Shown: positions 21,598 through 30,652 of the stretch, one piece after another
Layout of the letters: each line of letters starts with the position of its first letter
Position numbering within the stretch: position 1 is the stretch's first letter
Source: JAKQHY01 sp034429475
GTDB taxonomy: Bacteria > Chloroflexota > Anaerolineae > B4-G1 > SLSP01
NCBI GenBank assembly: GCA_034429475.1
Contig: DAOUGD010000266.1
Coordinates: 1-42,187 of the forward strand
Reading direction: 5' to 3'
DNA length: 42,187 nt
Notes under the pieces: model-generated
The model's input: the letters and a program-made list of their open reading frames with translations, nothing else
Database searches by the model: none
What the model was told of the DNA's origin: nothing
Program-made: the position numbers and the translations under genes

Positions 21598-21739
21598 GGG
21601 TATACGAATACCCCAATACCCAAAACCCCGGAACTGGTTCTGGGGTTTTGGGTATTGGGGATGATATACCCCGAAACTATAGGTTTTCTAACCAAAAATG
21701 GCAGTTATGGGGTTTTGGGTATTGGGGATGATATACCCC
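21598..21739. repeat. Palindrome and iteron-like repeats (three copies of a 31-bp unit)
   Basis: The unit begins GGGGTTTTGGGTATTGGGG and ends ATATACCCC. Two direct copies are at 21642-21672 and 21709-21739 (67-bp spacing), and one inverted copy at 21598-21629. The inverted copy and the first direct copy face each other across GGAAC-TG-GTTCT to make a hairpin with a stem of more than 20 bp. Such layout is typical of a replication origin, a transfer (clt) locus or a complex operator. It lies upstream of the Mrr gene. Confidence 0.85.
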
Positions 21740-21802
21740 AGAACTATCAAATTTCTAACCTTTGGTTATTTTCTATGTGTCTTTTTTAAGATTCTACATA
21801 GA

Positions 21803-21949
21803 TTATAGGAAACTATATTCTATCTCATCGAAAAGAGCGGTTATCTTTCCCTGGATTACGGCCACGCCGGCAACGACAAGCAACAAGGGCAAGGCGACAA
21901 GCAGTACACCTAAAGCAGTTTTCCCGAATAGTGTTATACTGTCCAGCAT
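21803..21949 (-). CDS. 48-residue single-TM protein next to attR
   Basis: The ATG at 21949 (MLDSITLFGKTALGVLLVAL) has GAGG 8 bases ahead; the frame is open further but passes through a terminator. One TM helix (about 10-32) is followed by a short acidic end (LFDEIEYSFL). No family was recognised. It lies directly after the tRNA terminator, so read-through from the tRNA promoter could express it. Confidence 0.5.
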   Translation of the reverse strand: MLDSITLFGKTALGVLLVALPLLLVVAGVAVIQGKITALFDEIEYSFL

Positions 21950-21970
21950 AGTTTGTGCCTCACTTTGAGG

Positions 21971-22012
21971 AAAAAGCCCGGTTGTGGTAGGACACACCGG
22001 GCTTATTTTTTT
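21971..22012. terminator. Bidirectional terminator between tRNA-Val and the element
   Basis: AAGCCCGG (21974-21981) pairs with CCGGGCTT (21997-22004), with T-runs on both sides (seven T on the plus strand, five on the minus strand). It would end the tRNA transcript. Because it lies inside the element, the element supplies both the tRNA 3' end and its terminator. Confidence 0.8.
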
Positions 22013-22020
22013 GTCTAAAA

Positions 22021-22094
<74 letters not shown>

Positions 22095-22106
22095 ACTACG
22101 ACTTTG

Positions 22107-22134
22107 ATTATAGCACAAGCGATGAAAAATGCAA
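22107..22134 (-). promoter_or_regulatory. Promoter of tRNA-Val
   Basis: On the minus strand TGCTATAAT is an extended -10 (TATAAT at 22107-22112), with TTGCAT (22129-22134) as a weak -35 at 16 bp. The predicted start is about 6 bases before the tRNA. Confidence 0.65.
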
Positions 22135-22183
22135 CGGATTCGACGACTTTGCCTCCTGTTGAATCCGTTGCATCCGTTGATTA
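22131..22183. repeat. ACGGATT palindromic repeat
   Basis: GCAACGGATTC (22131-22141) pairs with GAATCCGTTGC (22161-22171), followed by another partial ATCCGTTGAT. The same heptamer-based palindrome occurs at 36477-36535, so this is a dispersed chromosomal repeat. Here it lies between the end of the DUF3048 gene and the tRNA promoter and might serve as a terminator. Confidence 0.7.
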
Positions 22184-23407
22184 TCTCCCTGCCGAGACGA
22201 TGCCTTCCGGCGTGAAACGCAATTGGCCCTCCGCAATGTCCGCCCGCTGCGTTCCCAGGGGAACGAGCTGGAACCAGGTGTTGCCCGGTTTGAGCGGCAA
22301 GGCGTGCCCCTGCCCATCGTTGAAGGTGAGCATGGCCTCGGGATCGTAGCGCTCCCAAAAGCCGGAGAACGCTTGCCCATCGCGGAAGACCAGGGCCGGG
22401 CCGTACCCCCAAACCTGGATTTCGATGGACATGTGCCCGCCGCCCCAGGTGTCCTCCAGAATGTCTGTTTCGATGTGGTTCGCATACACCAATACGACGT
22501 TGGCAAAATTCAGCCGCTCGCCGGTCAGGTAATCTGTTTGATCCACGCCAGCCGTCGCGCGCAGCCAGCGATTGGTCGTCGCTTCATACGTCCACTCAGC
22601 GGTGCAGGTGCCCGGCAGGTAGTTGACCTCAAAGTAGCTGACCGGCGTTCCGCCGGCCGGCGGCGTTTCGTTGAACGCCATAAAAGCCGGATAGTCCGGC
22701 CGTTTGTTGATGTCTCGCTCCGTCGCCAGTTGGCGCAGGACGGTAGGATCGCTGAACAAAGTGTGCTCAAACGCTTTCCCCTCCTGCGGCACGCGGTAGA
22801 AATACGGCTCGCCCATCCCAAAATCCGGCGCGGCGATCTGGTTGGGGAACAGCGGGGAGTTGCGGATGCGTTCCTTCACGCCGGCGCTGGAGCCGGAATA
22901 TCCGAACAACGCTTTGTACATCTTGGGGATTTCCAAATCAATCAACCGCCCGCTGCGCACCGATCCTACGCGTTCTGGCTCATTGGCGTAAAAGACGGTG
23001 GTGAAGCGCGTGATGCCGCCCTCGGCAAAGTGCTCGAATACCAGATCCGCTAGATTCAGGCCCGACTGGGGCCGCACTTCAGGGGAGTTTGAGACTTTGA
23101 TGGCGATGGGGATGCGATCCAATTTCGCCACGTCGTCCACTTTGAGGCCGGTCAGCGGGTTCACGTCCGGCGGGAAAGCGGTGGCAACGGCGGCGCCGGT
23201 GGTGGGAGAAGGCGCGACGGTGGGCGTCAGCGTGGGCTGCGGCTTCGGGGTGGGCGGCTTCGGGGTGGGCGTCGCTGCGACCTGTGGCGCCGGAGTGCGC
23301 GTGGGCGTCGCCGTGGCTTCCGGTTCCGCGCCGCCACACCCGGTCAGCCATAACAGGGCAATGAGCAGTAGTGCGATGAGAATTGATGAACGTTTCAGAC
23401 TATCCAT
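22181..23407 (-). CDS. DUF3048-domain lipoprotein (YerB-like)
   Basis: A 408-residue lipoprotein: signal peptide with lipobox LTGC (C24), a Thr/Pro/Ala stalk (about 30-72, TPTPKPPTPKPQPTLTP), then the two-part DUF3048 domain (about 78-408: NPLTGLKVDD, IAIKVSNSPEVRPQSGLNLA, RFTTVFYANEPERVGSVRSG, and a C-terminal beta part). YerB-like proteins are membrane-bound and their biochemical role is not settled. GGAGG stands 4 bases before the ATG. It is the first chromosomal gene right of the element. Confidence 0.88.
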   Translation of the reverse strand: MDSLKRSSILIALLLIALLWLTGCGGAEPEATATPTRTPAPQVAATPTPKPPTPKPQPTLTPTVAPSPTTGAAVATAFPPDVNPLTGLKVDDVAKLDRIPIAIKVSNSPEVRPQSGLNLADLVFEHFAEGGITRFTTVFYANEPERVGSVRSGRLIDLEIPKMYKALFGYSGSSAGVKERIRNSPLFPNQIAAPDFGMGEPYFYRVPQEGKAFEHTLFSDPTVLRQLATERDINKRPDYPAFMAFNETPPAGGTPVSYFEVNYLPGTCTAEWTYEATTNRWLRATAGVDQTDYLTGERLNFANVVLVYANHIETDILEDTWGGGHMSIEIQVWGYGPALVFRDGQAFSGFWERYDPEAMLTFNDGQGHALPLKPGNTWFQLVPLGTQRADIAEGQLRFTPEGIVSAGR

Positions 23408-23494
23408 AGGTCCTCCCTCAGAAAATAGGCCGTCAAAGCGGCGGATTAAAAAGGTCTTGTGGACGAGCCGGTCTCACCCACAAAAGCCTTCTTC

Positions 23495-23935
23495 TTACTC
23501 CAATTCTTTGCGCAAGGCGTACTGGGTTTTAACGGTTCTGTATCCCAGGCTTTCGTAAAATTCGCGGGCCCCTTCGCGGGTGACGTCGCTCTTGAGGTAG
23601 ACCGCTTCGCAGCCATGCGCGCGCCCCCAGGTCTCGGCATGGAGCATCAACTGGCGCCCGATGCCCTGCCGGCGCTGCGTGCTGTCCACCACCAGGCCGC
23701 CGACCATCGCCACCGGGTTCGTCAGCAAACTGCGATGGACGTACAGGTGCATCCACGCTACCACGTCGCCCTGCGGCCGGGTGGCTACCCAGATGGCGTG
23801 GTTGGCTTCCTGGAGCAACTCGGCCAGTCGCCAGGCCATGTCCGCTTCCGCCATCGGATACCCTAACTGCGCCGCCAACCACGTCAGTTGTGGGACATCA
23901 TCTAACGTCGCTAAACGAATCTCTATCTCGCTCAC
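23495..23935 (-). CDS. GNAT-family N-acetyltransferase
   Basis: A 146-residue acetyltransferase of the Gcn5 fold that starts with GTG (GGAGGGATAGC ahead). The acetyl-CoA motif is RRQGIGRQLM (88-97) after the strand VGGLVVDSTQ, and the C-terminal motif is REFYESLGYRTVKTQYALRK. Substrate cannot be predicted. Stands alone between the DUF3048 and MFS/spermidine synthase genes. Confidence 0.88.
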   Translation of the reverse strand: MSEIEIRLATLDDVPQLTWLAAQLGYPMAEADMAWRLAELLQEANHAIWVATRPQGDVVAWMHLYVHRSLLTNPVAMVGGLVVDSTQRRQGIGRQLMLHAETWGRAHGCEAVYLKSDVTREGAREFYESLGYRTVKTQYALRKELE

Positions 23936-24046
23936 GCTATCCCTCCTTCATTACTACACTACTCTCTACTATACCAGACACATAAAACTTCTCAACTTCT
24001 TGACGGATTTGGCGTTAAAGGGGTTCCTTCCCGTTTCATCGGTTGC

Positions 24047-25585
24047 TCATTGAATCCCCAGGATGTACCGCAGCGCCAGGGCGTGGGTCAACTGTTCCAC
24101 CGGCGCACGGTCGTCGGTGAAGACCAACGTGGACGCGGCTGGCGTGCGCAGGTTATCCACGGCGGACTGCGCCACCTGCCGCAGCCGCGCATCGGCCAGG
24201 CCGGGCAGGTTGGCGGACAGGTTGTGCGGCGTGGTGTCCTGCACGGTGGCGACGACGATGGCGTTGAGGCTCTCCGGCACGGCGATGACGTGGACGGACG
24301 GGTACACCTGCCGCATCGTGGCGACCATGGCGTCCACCAGCCGCCAATCGTCAGGCGCGCCATTGACGCCGGGCGTGTGTCCCACGTTGATGGCGACGAC
24401 GCCCTCCGCCGTGAGGTGCTCCCGCACTTGTTGGAAAAACTCCACCGTCGTCAAATGCCAGGGGATGTAGGGCAGCCGGTACGCATCCACGGCGACCACG
24501 TCGTACTGTTCTGTCGTCTGCGTCAGGTACGTGCGTCCGTCGGCGATGGCGACGGTGAGGTTCGGCTGCGTCATCCCAAAATAATCGCGCCCGACCTGGA
24601 CGATGGTTGGGTCAATCTCGACGCCATCTATCGGAATCGGCCCGTAGACCGCGGTGTATTGGGCAGGGCTGGTGCCGGCCGCCAGTCCGATGACCAGCAG
24701 GCTGTCCACCTGCTCCGGCAAATGCGGCGCGGGATTGAAATAAGGCGCGATCAAGTAGTAATCCCACGGGCCGCCGGTGAGGACTTCATCCCCCGGTTGG
24801 AACACGGAATGGATGCCCTGGCCTTCGTTGAGCAGCAGATGGCGCACGCCGCTGGCGTATTCGACGACCTGGATGAAATTGTAGGTGGATTCCGTCTCGT
24901 AGATCAGGCCGGTCTGCGGCTTGATCGTCCCCGGATTGAGCGCGAACAGTGCCCCCAGCACAAGCAGCATCCACGCCAGCCGCCAGAAGCGTTTGCGGTC
25001 CGCGGTCCACAGGCCCCACAGCCCCATCGCGGCGGCGACGAGCGCCAACGTGAAGAACGTGCGCCGCGTCCCCAGGTTGGGGATGAGCGCCAGGTTGGGC
25101 AGGAACGTCCCAATGAAGCTGCCCAGCGTTGAGACGGCGTAGATGCGGCCGGACGTTGCGCCGGAAGCGCCCACGTCGTTCAGCGAGAGGCGGATGACGA
25201 AAGGCGACACGCACGCCAGCAGCGTCACCGGCGCGGCGAACAGGATCAGGATGACGACAAACGGGCCGGCGAGCAACCCCAGGTTCCAGGCCAGCATCCC
25301 CTGCGCGGCCAGGCGCAGCAAAGGCCGCGCCGCCAGCGGAATCACGGCGATGGCAGCGCCGGCGGCGACCAGGAGGGTGTACAGCGTCGCGGTGTGGGGG
25401 GAACGGTCGGCCCAGCGCCCGCCAATGACGTAACCGACCGACAGGTACAGCAGAATCAGACCGATGATGGCCGACCACACCACTTCGGTGGTGCCGAAAG
25501 CGGGGGCCAGCAGGCGTGAGGCGGCCAGCTCCAGAGCCAGGGAAACCAGTCCGCCCGCAAAGGCAGTAAAATACAGCCGCTTCAC
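24047..25585 (-). CDS. Fused MFS/spermidine synthase-like protein
   Basis: A 512-residue protein starting with GTG (GGAGGAGG ahead) that overlaps the kinase stop by 4 bases. The N-terminal part (about 1-220) has seven to eight TM helices; GLVSLALELAASRLLAPAFG opens the family. The C-terminal part is a spermidine-synthase-like methyltransferase fold: LLVIGLAAGTSPAQYTAVYG, DGVEIDPTIVQVGRDYF, DVVAVDAYRLPYIPWHLTTV. Fusions of this kind are common in Chloroflexota. Whether they make polyamines is not established. It is coupled to the histidine kinase upstream. Confidence 0.88.
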   Translation of the reverse strand: MKRLYFTAFAGGLVSLALELAASRLLAPAFGTTEVVWSAIIGLILLYLSVGYVIGGRWADRSPHTATLYTLLVAAGAAIAVIPLAARPLLRLAAQGMLAWNLGLLAGPFVVILILFAAPVTLLACVSPFVIRLSLNDVGASGATSGRIYAVSTLGSFIGTFLPNLALIPNLGTRRTFFTLALVAAAMGLWGLWTADRKRFWRLAWMLLVLGALFALNPGTIKPQTGLIYETESTYNFIQVVEYASGVRHLLLNEGQGIHSVFQPGDEVLTGGPWDYYLIAPYFNPAPHLPEQVDSLLVIGLAAGTSPAQYTAVYGPIPIDGVEIDPTIVQVGRDYFGMTQPNLTVAIADGRTYLTQTTEQYDVVAVDAYRLPYIPWHLTTVEFFQQVREHLTAEGVVAINVGHTPGVNGAPDDWRLVDAMVATMRQVYPSVHVIAVPESLNAIVVATVQDTTPHNLSANLPGLADARLRQVAQSAVDNLRTPAASTLVFTDDRAPVEQLTHALALRYILGIQ

Positions 25586-28500
25586 GCTTCCTCCTCCACT
25601 GGTTCAATGGGCTGCCTGGATTCTACTGACAGAGTAAAGGCAAACGTCGCGCCACGGCCCGGTTCGCTTTCCACCCACAGCCGCTCGTGATGCGCTTCCA
25701 GCACCATCTTGCAAAAGGCCAATCCCAATCCGCTGCCGTGACCTTCCTGTAAGCCGGTAACAAATTTTTGGAAAATCTGATCACGGATGGCGAGGGGGAT
25801 GCCGGGGCCGGTGTCGCTGACGGCAATCTGGACTTTGCCGCCGTCGTTGAGCAGGGCGCCTTGTAAGTGGACGGCGCCGCCGGGCGGCGTGAACTTGAGG
25901 GCGTTGCCAACCAGGTTTTGCAGCACTCGCCCGATGAGTTGCGGATCGCCCCACACCAGGGGAAGGTCCGCGCCGATAGCGCTCGTCAACTGGATATCCT
26001 TTTCCTGCGCCAGTGGGGATTGCAGCGTGAGCGTGTTGGCAATCAGCTCCGCGACGGGGATGGCTTCCAGCGTGAGCGGCATCCGCCCGCTTTCCAGGCG
26101 GCTAATATCGAGGATAGCGTTGACCAGATCCAGTAATTGCGCCGTGCTGCGCTGCGCGATCTCTAACAGGCTGCGGTAATTGGCCGGGATGGTGTGTTGT
26201 AATTGCCGGTTCAGCAGCCAGATCGAGCTGTGGATGCTGGTCAGCGGGTTGCGCAGGTCGTGAACCATGGTGTGCGTCAAATCCTCGCGCATCCGCGCGA
26301 TTTGCCGTTCTTCGGTGACATCGTGCAGGATGAGGAGACGGCCCAGGGAGCGGGGGCCGTCCTGCACGGACAGGTTGACCCAGTGAATGATGCGACCTTT
26401 GATCGGATATTCCCCTGCCCCAATTGCTGTCCCCCCCTGGCGCAGACGTTTTAATTCCGCTAGCGTTGCCCGCACCGCCTCCGGCGCGTAGTCGCGCAGC
26501 ACCCGCATTACTTCCATCATTGGGCGATTGACCCACTGCTCCGAATGGCCGTTCAATCCCAGATAGTCGGCTGCCGTCTGGCTCATCACCAGCACCCGGT
26601 TGTCGTTGCCGATCAAAATGATGCCGTCCTGACTGGCCTGTACCAGGGCGGCCAGGCGCTGTTGTTCGGTGCTGACGCTTTCGTAGAGCTGCGCATTCCG
26701 CAGCACCAGGGTGATGACGTTGCCTAATGAGTTGGCTAACAGGCGGGCGTCGCCAGCAAAGGCCGCTTCTTGATCCGAGGCGAACAGGATCAACCGCTGG
26801 GGGGTGCTTTTCAAGGGGGATAGCAAAACGCTTGGGAAGGCGCCGCCCTGGATGGTGTCTACCGTTAAGTCGGCCTCCGGCAGGTAGAGTTGGACGTTGT
26901 AGGGTGCGTTTTCCTCCGGCGTGCAGTCACACCCGGCGCATAAGTGCAGCAAATGCTCCGCGAGCGGGCCTACCATCGCTTCAACCCGAAAGCGATTCTC
27001 TGTCCGGGGCGTCAGGATGGCAATCACCGGCCATCCGGTAAAACGGGACATCACCACGACCGATTCAACGATAGCCTGCTGCACCGTCATAGGATGTTGG
27101 AGCGCGTGGAGAATTTCAAAGAGCGTGGTCTGTTGTTCGGCTACCGTCCGCTGTCCCTCAAAAATTAAGGCGTTGCCCAGCGCCAGGCCCATCTGGCGGA
27201 CGGCGATCTCCATCAGCGCGGCATCGGCAGGGGTGAAGTGCTGTGGCGTGGGATGCGTGAGCAGTAACTCGCCCAATAATCCCTGCCCATATAGAATAGG
27301 TGCGCCCAGCGCGGACCCCACCGGCGGCGGATCGCCGGCGGCGGACGTCTCCGCCTGCAAGTTATCGGCCAGAAGCACTTTTTTCTCCAGCAGCACGCGC
27401 GCCGCAAATGCCGCCAGGGCTGGCGTTTCCTCCGGCAAGGTGCTGTGGATGACTTCTTTTTGCCCGGTAATCAGCGCCACGCGCCCGGCGGCGGCGCGGG
27501 TGATGGACTGGGCCACCTCCAGGGTGTTGTGCAACGTGTCGTCTAAAATCGGGCTGACGGTGGTGACGCGCGCCACTTCCAGCAGTTGTTTGACCCGGTA
27601 GATTTGCTCTTCGAGCGAGGCTTCCAACTGCACGCGGTCGTTGATGTCGTGCAGGACAATGATGCGCCCCAGGGGTTGCTGGCGATAATCACGCAAGGGC
27701 GAAACGCGCACGTCAAACCAATGGCGCACGCCGTCCAGATTGAGGGCGATTTCCGAGGAGGGCAGGGGCTCCTCCTGAGGCATTCCCCAGGGTTGAAGTT
27801 GGGGCAGCAGGTCGGCCAACTTTCGCCCCCATAACGCAGCGCGCTCGTTGCCGAGCAGCCGCCGCGCCGCCGGGTTAAGATCCACGATACGTCCCATGGG
27901 GTCGAGAACGATCATCGCCTCCTGCACGCTCTCCACCATGGTGCTGCGCGCTATCGGGGCCAGATCCAACAGGCGATACCGAAACAGTCCCCAGAAAGCC
28001 ACCAAATCCGCCGCAAAAAAGCCGAAAGGTGTCAAGTCGGTGGGCGCGTTCACCAGATCGAGAATGACCAGCGCGTTCACGATCCAGGGGATAAAACTGC
28101 CGATGAATAAGATCAAGGCCTGTTCTCGATAGAGATGCGGATAGCTAAGGGCGGCGCGCAGCAAGATGCCTATCCCCAACAACAGCAGGCCGTAGGAGTA
28201 GACCGTATGTGCCCAGAAACCCAATCCGTAAACGGCAGTCCAGGCCTGGAGATTGCCATAGGGCACCGTCGTGACTTTCACCCAGATCCAATGATGCCAG
28301 CCATTCGTCCAGACCAGCAACCAGGTTACGACTGGATGAATCAGCAGCAGGGGAAACGTGCGCCGCGTGAGCCAACGCGCATCCAGGCCGGTGAATTGCA
28401 GCACCAACACCAACCACAGCAGCGGCGTGATGACGATGCCGAGGTATTGCATCTGCGTCCAGAAGATTTTGCCTGGCACGTCGGCGACGGCCACCTCCAG

Positions 28501-28659
28501 ACCCTGCATGGCGGCCCACCAGGCCAGCGCCAGTATCACGCCGGCCATCACGCGCGCGCCCGGCGATGCTTGATGCCGCCAGGTGGCTCTGGCGACCCAC
28601 AACGCCAGACCGGCAACGGCAAACAGCGCGTAAGTGTAGAAATTGAATTGCCAGATCAT
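25582..28659 (-). CDS. Large hybrid-sensing histidine kinase (7TM-PAS-GAF-GAF-PAS-HisKA-HATPase)
   Basis: A 1025-residue membrane sensor; the ATG at 28659 (MIWQFNFYTYALFAVAGLAL) overlaps the UbiD stop. Order: seven TM helices (about 1-225, HisKA_7TM type), a PAS (about 240-350, MIVLDPMGRIVDLNPAARRL), two GAF-like domains (about 370-500 and 525-665), a PAS (about 675-790, GIILIGNDNRVLVMSQTAAD), HisKA with H800 (MVHDLRNPLTS), and HATPase (N-box QNLVGNALKF, G1 SDTGPGIP, G2 GSGLGLAF). No receiver domain is attached and no regulator follows; the NarL-type regulator at 30653 belongs more likely to the other kinase. Signal unknown. Confidence 0.92.
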   Translation of the reverse strand: MIWQFNFYTYALFAVAGLALWVARATWRHQASPGARVMAGVILALAWWAAMQGLEVAVADVPGKIFWTQMQYLGIVITPLLWLVLVLQFTGLDARWLTRRTFPLLLIHPVVTWLLVWTNGWHHWIWVKVTTVPYGNLQAWTAVYGLGFWAHTVYSYGLLLLGIGILLRAALSYPHLYREQALILFIGSFIPWIVNALVILDLVNAPTDLTPFGFFAADLVAFWGLFRYRLLDLAPIARSTMVESVQEAMIVLDPMGRIVDLNPAARRLLGNERAALWGRKLADLLPQLQPWGMPQEEPLPSSEIALNLDGVRHWFDVRVSPLRDYRQQPLGRIIVLHDINDRVQLEASLEEQIYRVKQLLEVARVTTVSPILDDTLHNTLEVAQSITRAAAGRVALITGQKEVIHSTLPEETPALAAFAARVLLEKKVLLADNLQAETSAAGDPPPVGSALGAPILYGQGLLGELLLTHPTPQHFTPADAALMEIAVRQMGLALGNALIFEGQRTVAEQQTTLFEILHALQHPMTVQQAIVESVVVMSRFTGWPVIAILTPRTENRFRVEAMVGPLAEHLLHLCAGCDCTPEENAPYNVQLYLPEADLTVDTIQGGAFPSVLLSPLKSTPQRLILFASDQEAAFAGDARLLANSLGNVITLVLRNAQLYESVSTEQQRLAALVQASQDGIILIGNDNRVLVMSQTAADYLGLNGHSEQWVNRPMMEVMRVLRDYAPEAVRATLAELKRLRQGGTAIGAGEYPIKGRIIHWVNLSVQDGPRSLGRLLILHDVTEERQIARMREDLTHTMVHDLRNPLTSIHSSIWLLNRQLQHTIPANYRSLLEIAQRSTAQLLDLVNAILDISRLESGRMPLTLEAIPVAELIANTLTLQSPLAQEKDIQLTSAIGADLPLVWGDPQLIGRVLQNLVGNALKFTPPGGAVHLQGALLNDGGKVQIAVSDTGPGIPLAIRDQIFQKFVTGLQEGHGSGLGLAFCKMVLEAHHERLWVESEPGRGATFAFTLSVESRQPIEPVEEEA

Positions 28660-30230
28660 GGCCGGCTCAATCCCAACCCTTCCCACAGCGCGTCCACCCG
28701 CGCCTGGACTTCCGGCGACGTCCGCGCCACTTCCGGCCAGCCGCGCGAGTAGCCTTCTTCGGGCCACTTGGCGGTGGCGTCAATGCCAATTTTGCCTCCA
28801 AAGGAGTGCTGGTAGCTGGCGTGATCCAGATGATCCACCGGCCCCGCGGCGATCAGCACATCCCGCGCCCAATCCACGTTGCCCAACGCCTGCCACGCCG
28901 CCTCGGTGGGATTCTGCACGTCCACCCACGCATCCACCACCACGACGCACTTCGCCAGGCTGAGCAGCGCCAGCCCCCACAGGCCGTGGATGACTTTGCG
29001 GGCATGGCCGGGGAAGCGTTTCTGGATGCTGACCAGCACCAGGTTGTGGAAGACGCCCGGGGCGGGCATTGCAAAGTCCACCACCTCTGGCAAGAAAAGG
29101 CGCAGCAACGGCAGAAACAGCCGCTCCGTCGCCTTGCCCATCCAGTAATCCTCCATCGGCGGCGGGCCGACGACGGTGGCCGGGTAAATGGGCGCACGCC
29201 GCCGCGTCACCGCCGTGACGTGGAACGCCGGAAACAGCTCGACCGGGGTGTAATAGCCGGTGTGATCGCCAAAAGGGCCTTCCGGGCGCTGGTCGTCCAG
29301 GTCTATGTAGCCCTCGATGGCCACGTCCGCGTCGGCCGGCACGCTCAACGGCTGCGTGACGCAGTCCACCAGCGGCACCGGCTTCCCTCGCAGCCACCCG
29401 GCCAACAGATACTCGTCTATATCTGGGGGCAGCGGTGCCGACGCGCTCCAAATGCACGCCGGATCCCCCCCCAGCACCACCGCCGCCGGAAGTTGCGAGG
29501 GGCGAATTGCGAATTGCGAATTGCGAGTTGCGAGTGAGGAATCAGGTGTTAGTGCTGAGTGCTGAGTGCCTCTCCCCCTCTCCCGCTCTCCCGCTCTCCC
29601 GCTCTCCCGCTCCCGCTGCACTCGCTCGTGCTCCGCGCCGCCTTTGTGCCGCTGCCAGTGAACTAACAACGTGCGGCTGTCCACCTTTTGCAAGCGATAC
29701 ATCCCCACGTTGCGCACGCCGGTCTCCGGGTGGCGCGTCACCACCTGCGGCAGGGTGAAGAACGGCCCACCATCTTTAGGCCAGCAGGTGAGGATGGGGA
29801 GGAAATCCAGCGAGGGGGACGTGGTTTCGACGATTTCTTGTACGGGGGCGCGCTTGACCCGACGGGGACGGATGCCCGCTGCCCGCAGCGCGTCCACGAG
29901 GCTCAGCGCTCGGCCGGCCGCCGCTCCCATGCTGCGCGGCATCCGCAAGTCCACTAACTGCGCCAGGTTGCGATTCAGGTCTTCCAACTCGTCCACATGG
30001 AGCGCCCACGCCATCCGCTGCGCGCTGCCAAACATGTTCATCAATACTGGCACATCGTAGCCAACCACCTGCTCGAAGAGTAGCGCCGGATTGCAAGCGG
30101 CCTGCCCCTGGCTCACGCGCCGGACGATTTCGGTCATTTCCAGCACAGGCGACACGGGCGTTGTCACCCGCACCAATTCTCCCCGACGCTCCAGGAGGGT
30201 CACAAAGTCGCGCAAGCCGTCATTGCTCAT
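28656..30230 (-). CDS. ubiD: UbiD-family decarboxylase with in-frame repeat insertion
   Basis: A 524-residue member of the prenylated-FMN-dependent UbiD decarboxylases (3-octaprenyl-4-hydroxybenzoate or other aromatic acids). Family blocks are visible: LERRGELVRV, QRHKGGAEH, AAVVLGGDPA, VDCVTQPLSVPADADVAIEG, and GPFGDHTGYY (about 320) from the active-site region. Between HKGGAEH and AAVVLGGDP lies an insertion of about 40 residues, encoded by 29500-29620, composed of short tandem repeats (ERESGRAGERERGRGTQHS, then SLATRNSQFAIRPSQL). It stays in frame. The usual partner UbiX (prenyltransferase) is not in this window. The stop overlaps the kinase ATG. Confidence 0.9.
   Translation of the reverse strand: MSNDGLRDFVTLLERRGELVRVTTPVSPVLEMTEIVRRVSQGQAACNPALLFEQVVGYDVPVLMNMFGSAQRMAWALHVDELEDLNRNLAQLVDLRMPRSMGAAAGRALSLVDALRAAGIRPRRVKRAPVQEIVETTSPSLDFLPILTCWPKDGGPFFTLPQVVTRHPETGVRNVGMYRLQKVDSRTLLVHWQRHKGGAEHERVQRERESGRAGERERGRGTQHSALTPDSSLATRNSQFAIRPSQLPAAVVLGGDPACIWSASAPLPPDIDEYLLAGWLRGKPVPLVDCVTQPLSVPADADVAIEGYIDLDDQRPEGPFGDHTGYYTPVELFPAFHVTAVTRRRAPIYPATVVGPPPMEDYWMGKATERLFLPLLRLFLPEVVDFAMPAPGVFHNLVLVSIQKRFPGHARKVIHGLWGLALLSLAKCVVVVDAWVDVQNPTEAAWQALGNVDWARDVLIAAGPVDHLDHASYQHSFGGKIGIDATAKWPEEGYSRGWPEVARTSPEVQARVDALWEGLGLSRP
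29502..29618. repeat. Short tandem repeat arrays within ubiD
   Basis: Three arrays in a row: GCGAATT three times plus GCGAGTT and a partial copy (29502-29534, period 7), AGTGCTG twice plus a partial (29551-29569, period 7), and CTCCCGCT about four times (29580-29611, period 8) with a trailing CCCGCT. Together they encode the extra segment of UbiD. Confidence 0.88.
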
Positions 30231-30630
30231 CGGCGAGCCGTTGCCTCCGTTCCATTCGTTGAGATTGCTTGTCGTGCGTCAGCCAGGCGATAAGCAGGAT
30301 GAACAACCCGGTCAGCAGGAGATCGCGCGCCCACAGGCTTCGCGCATAGTCGGAACGGTAGGCGCCAAGGCGCACGATCCATAGGCCGGCCTGGTACGCC
30401 AGCGTCAGCCACACTGCGCCACGTTGCGCGCGACGTCTCCAGGTAAGCGCGGCGCTGACCAGAAAGGCCGCTCCCCACACGGCATACACCCATCCCAGCA
30501 ATGGCAAAGCGACCGCAGGCGGGTGCGCCTCCAATGCCTCGGTCAACCGGTAGGCTACCGCCGCGCGGACGAGATTGGCTATTCCTAACAGCAACCAAAA
30601 CAGCGCCAGCGCACGCCATTTTTTGAACAT
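30220..30630 (-). CDS. 136-residue membrane protein
   Basis: Start chosen at 30630 (MFKKWRALALFWLLLGIANL); four TM helices (about 8-25, 43-62, 75-92, 103-120) and a basic C-terminus. No family was recognised. It overlaps the start of ubiD by 11 bases and follows the response regulator gene by 22 bases, so it belongs to the same minus-strand unit. Confidence 0.65.
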   Translation of the reverse strand: MFKKWRALALFWLLLGIANLVRAAVAYRLTEALEAHPPAVALPLLGWVYAVWGAAFLVSAALTWRRRAQRGAVWLTLAYQAGLWIVRLGAYRSDYARSLWARDLLLTGLFILLIAWLTHDKQSQRMERRQRLADEQ

Positions 30631-30652
30631 CGGCCAACGGTTCAGAGTCGCT

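Noticed and set aside
21598..21739. CRISPR array
   Set aside because: Only three units, one inverted, without regular unique spacers, and no cas genes are present in the window.
21642..21739. Telomere-like GGGGTTTT sequence suggesting a linear replicon
   Set aside because: Only single GGGGTTTT blocks inside longer units at an internal site; the att sites show chromosomal integration.
21466..21789. Plus-strand frame of 107 codons across the palindromic repeats
   Set aside because: Its translation simply follows the repeats and overlaps the Mrr gene antisense; the DNA repeats explain it better.
24050..25132. 360-codon plus-strand frame opposite the MFS/spermidine synthase gene
   Set aside because: Arg/His/Gly-rich shadow without any family motif.
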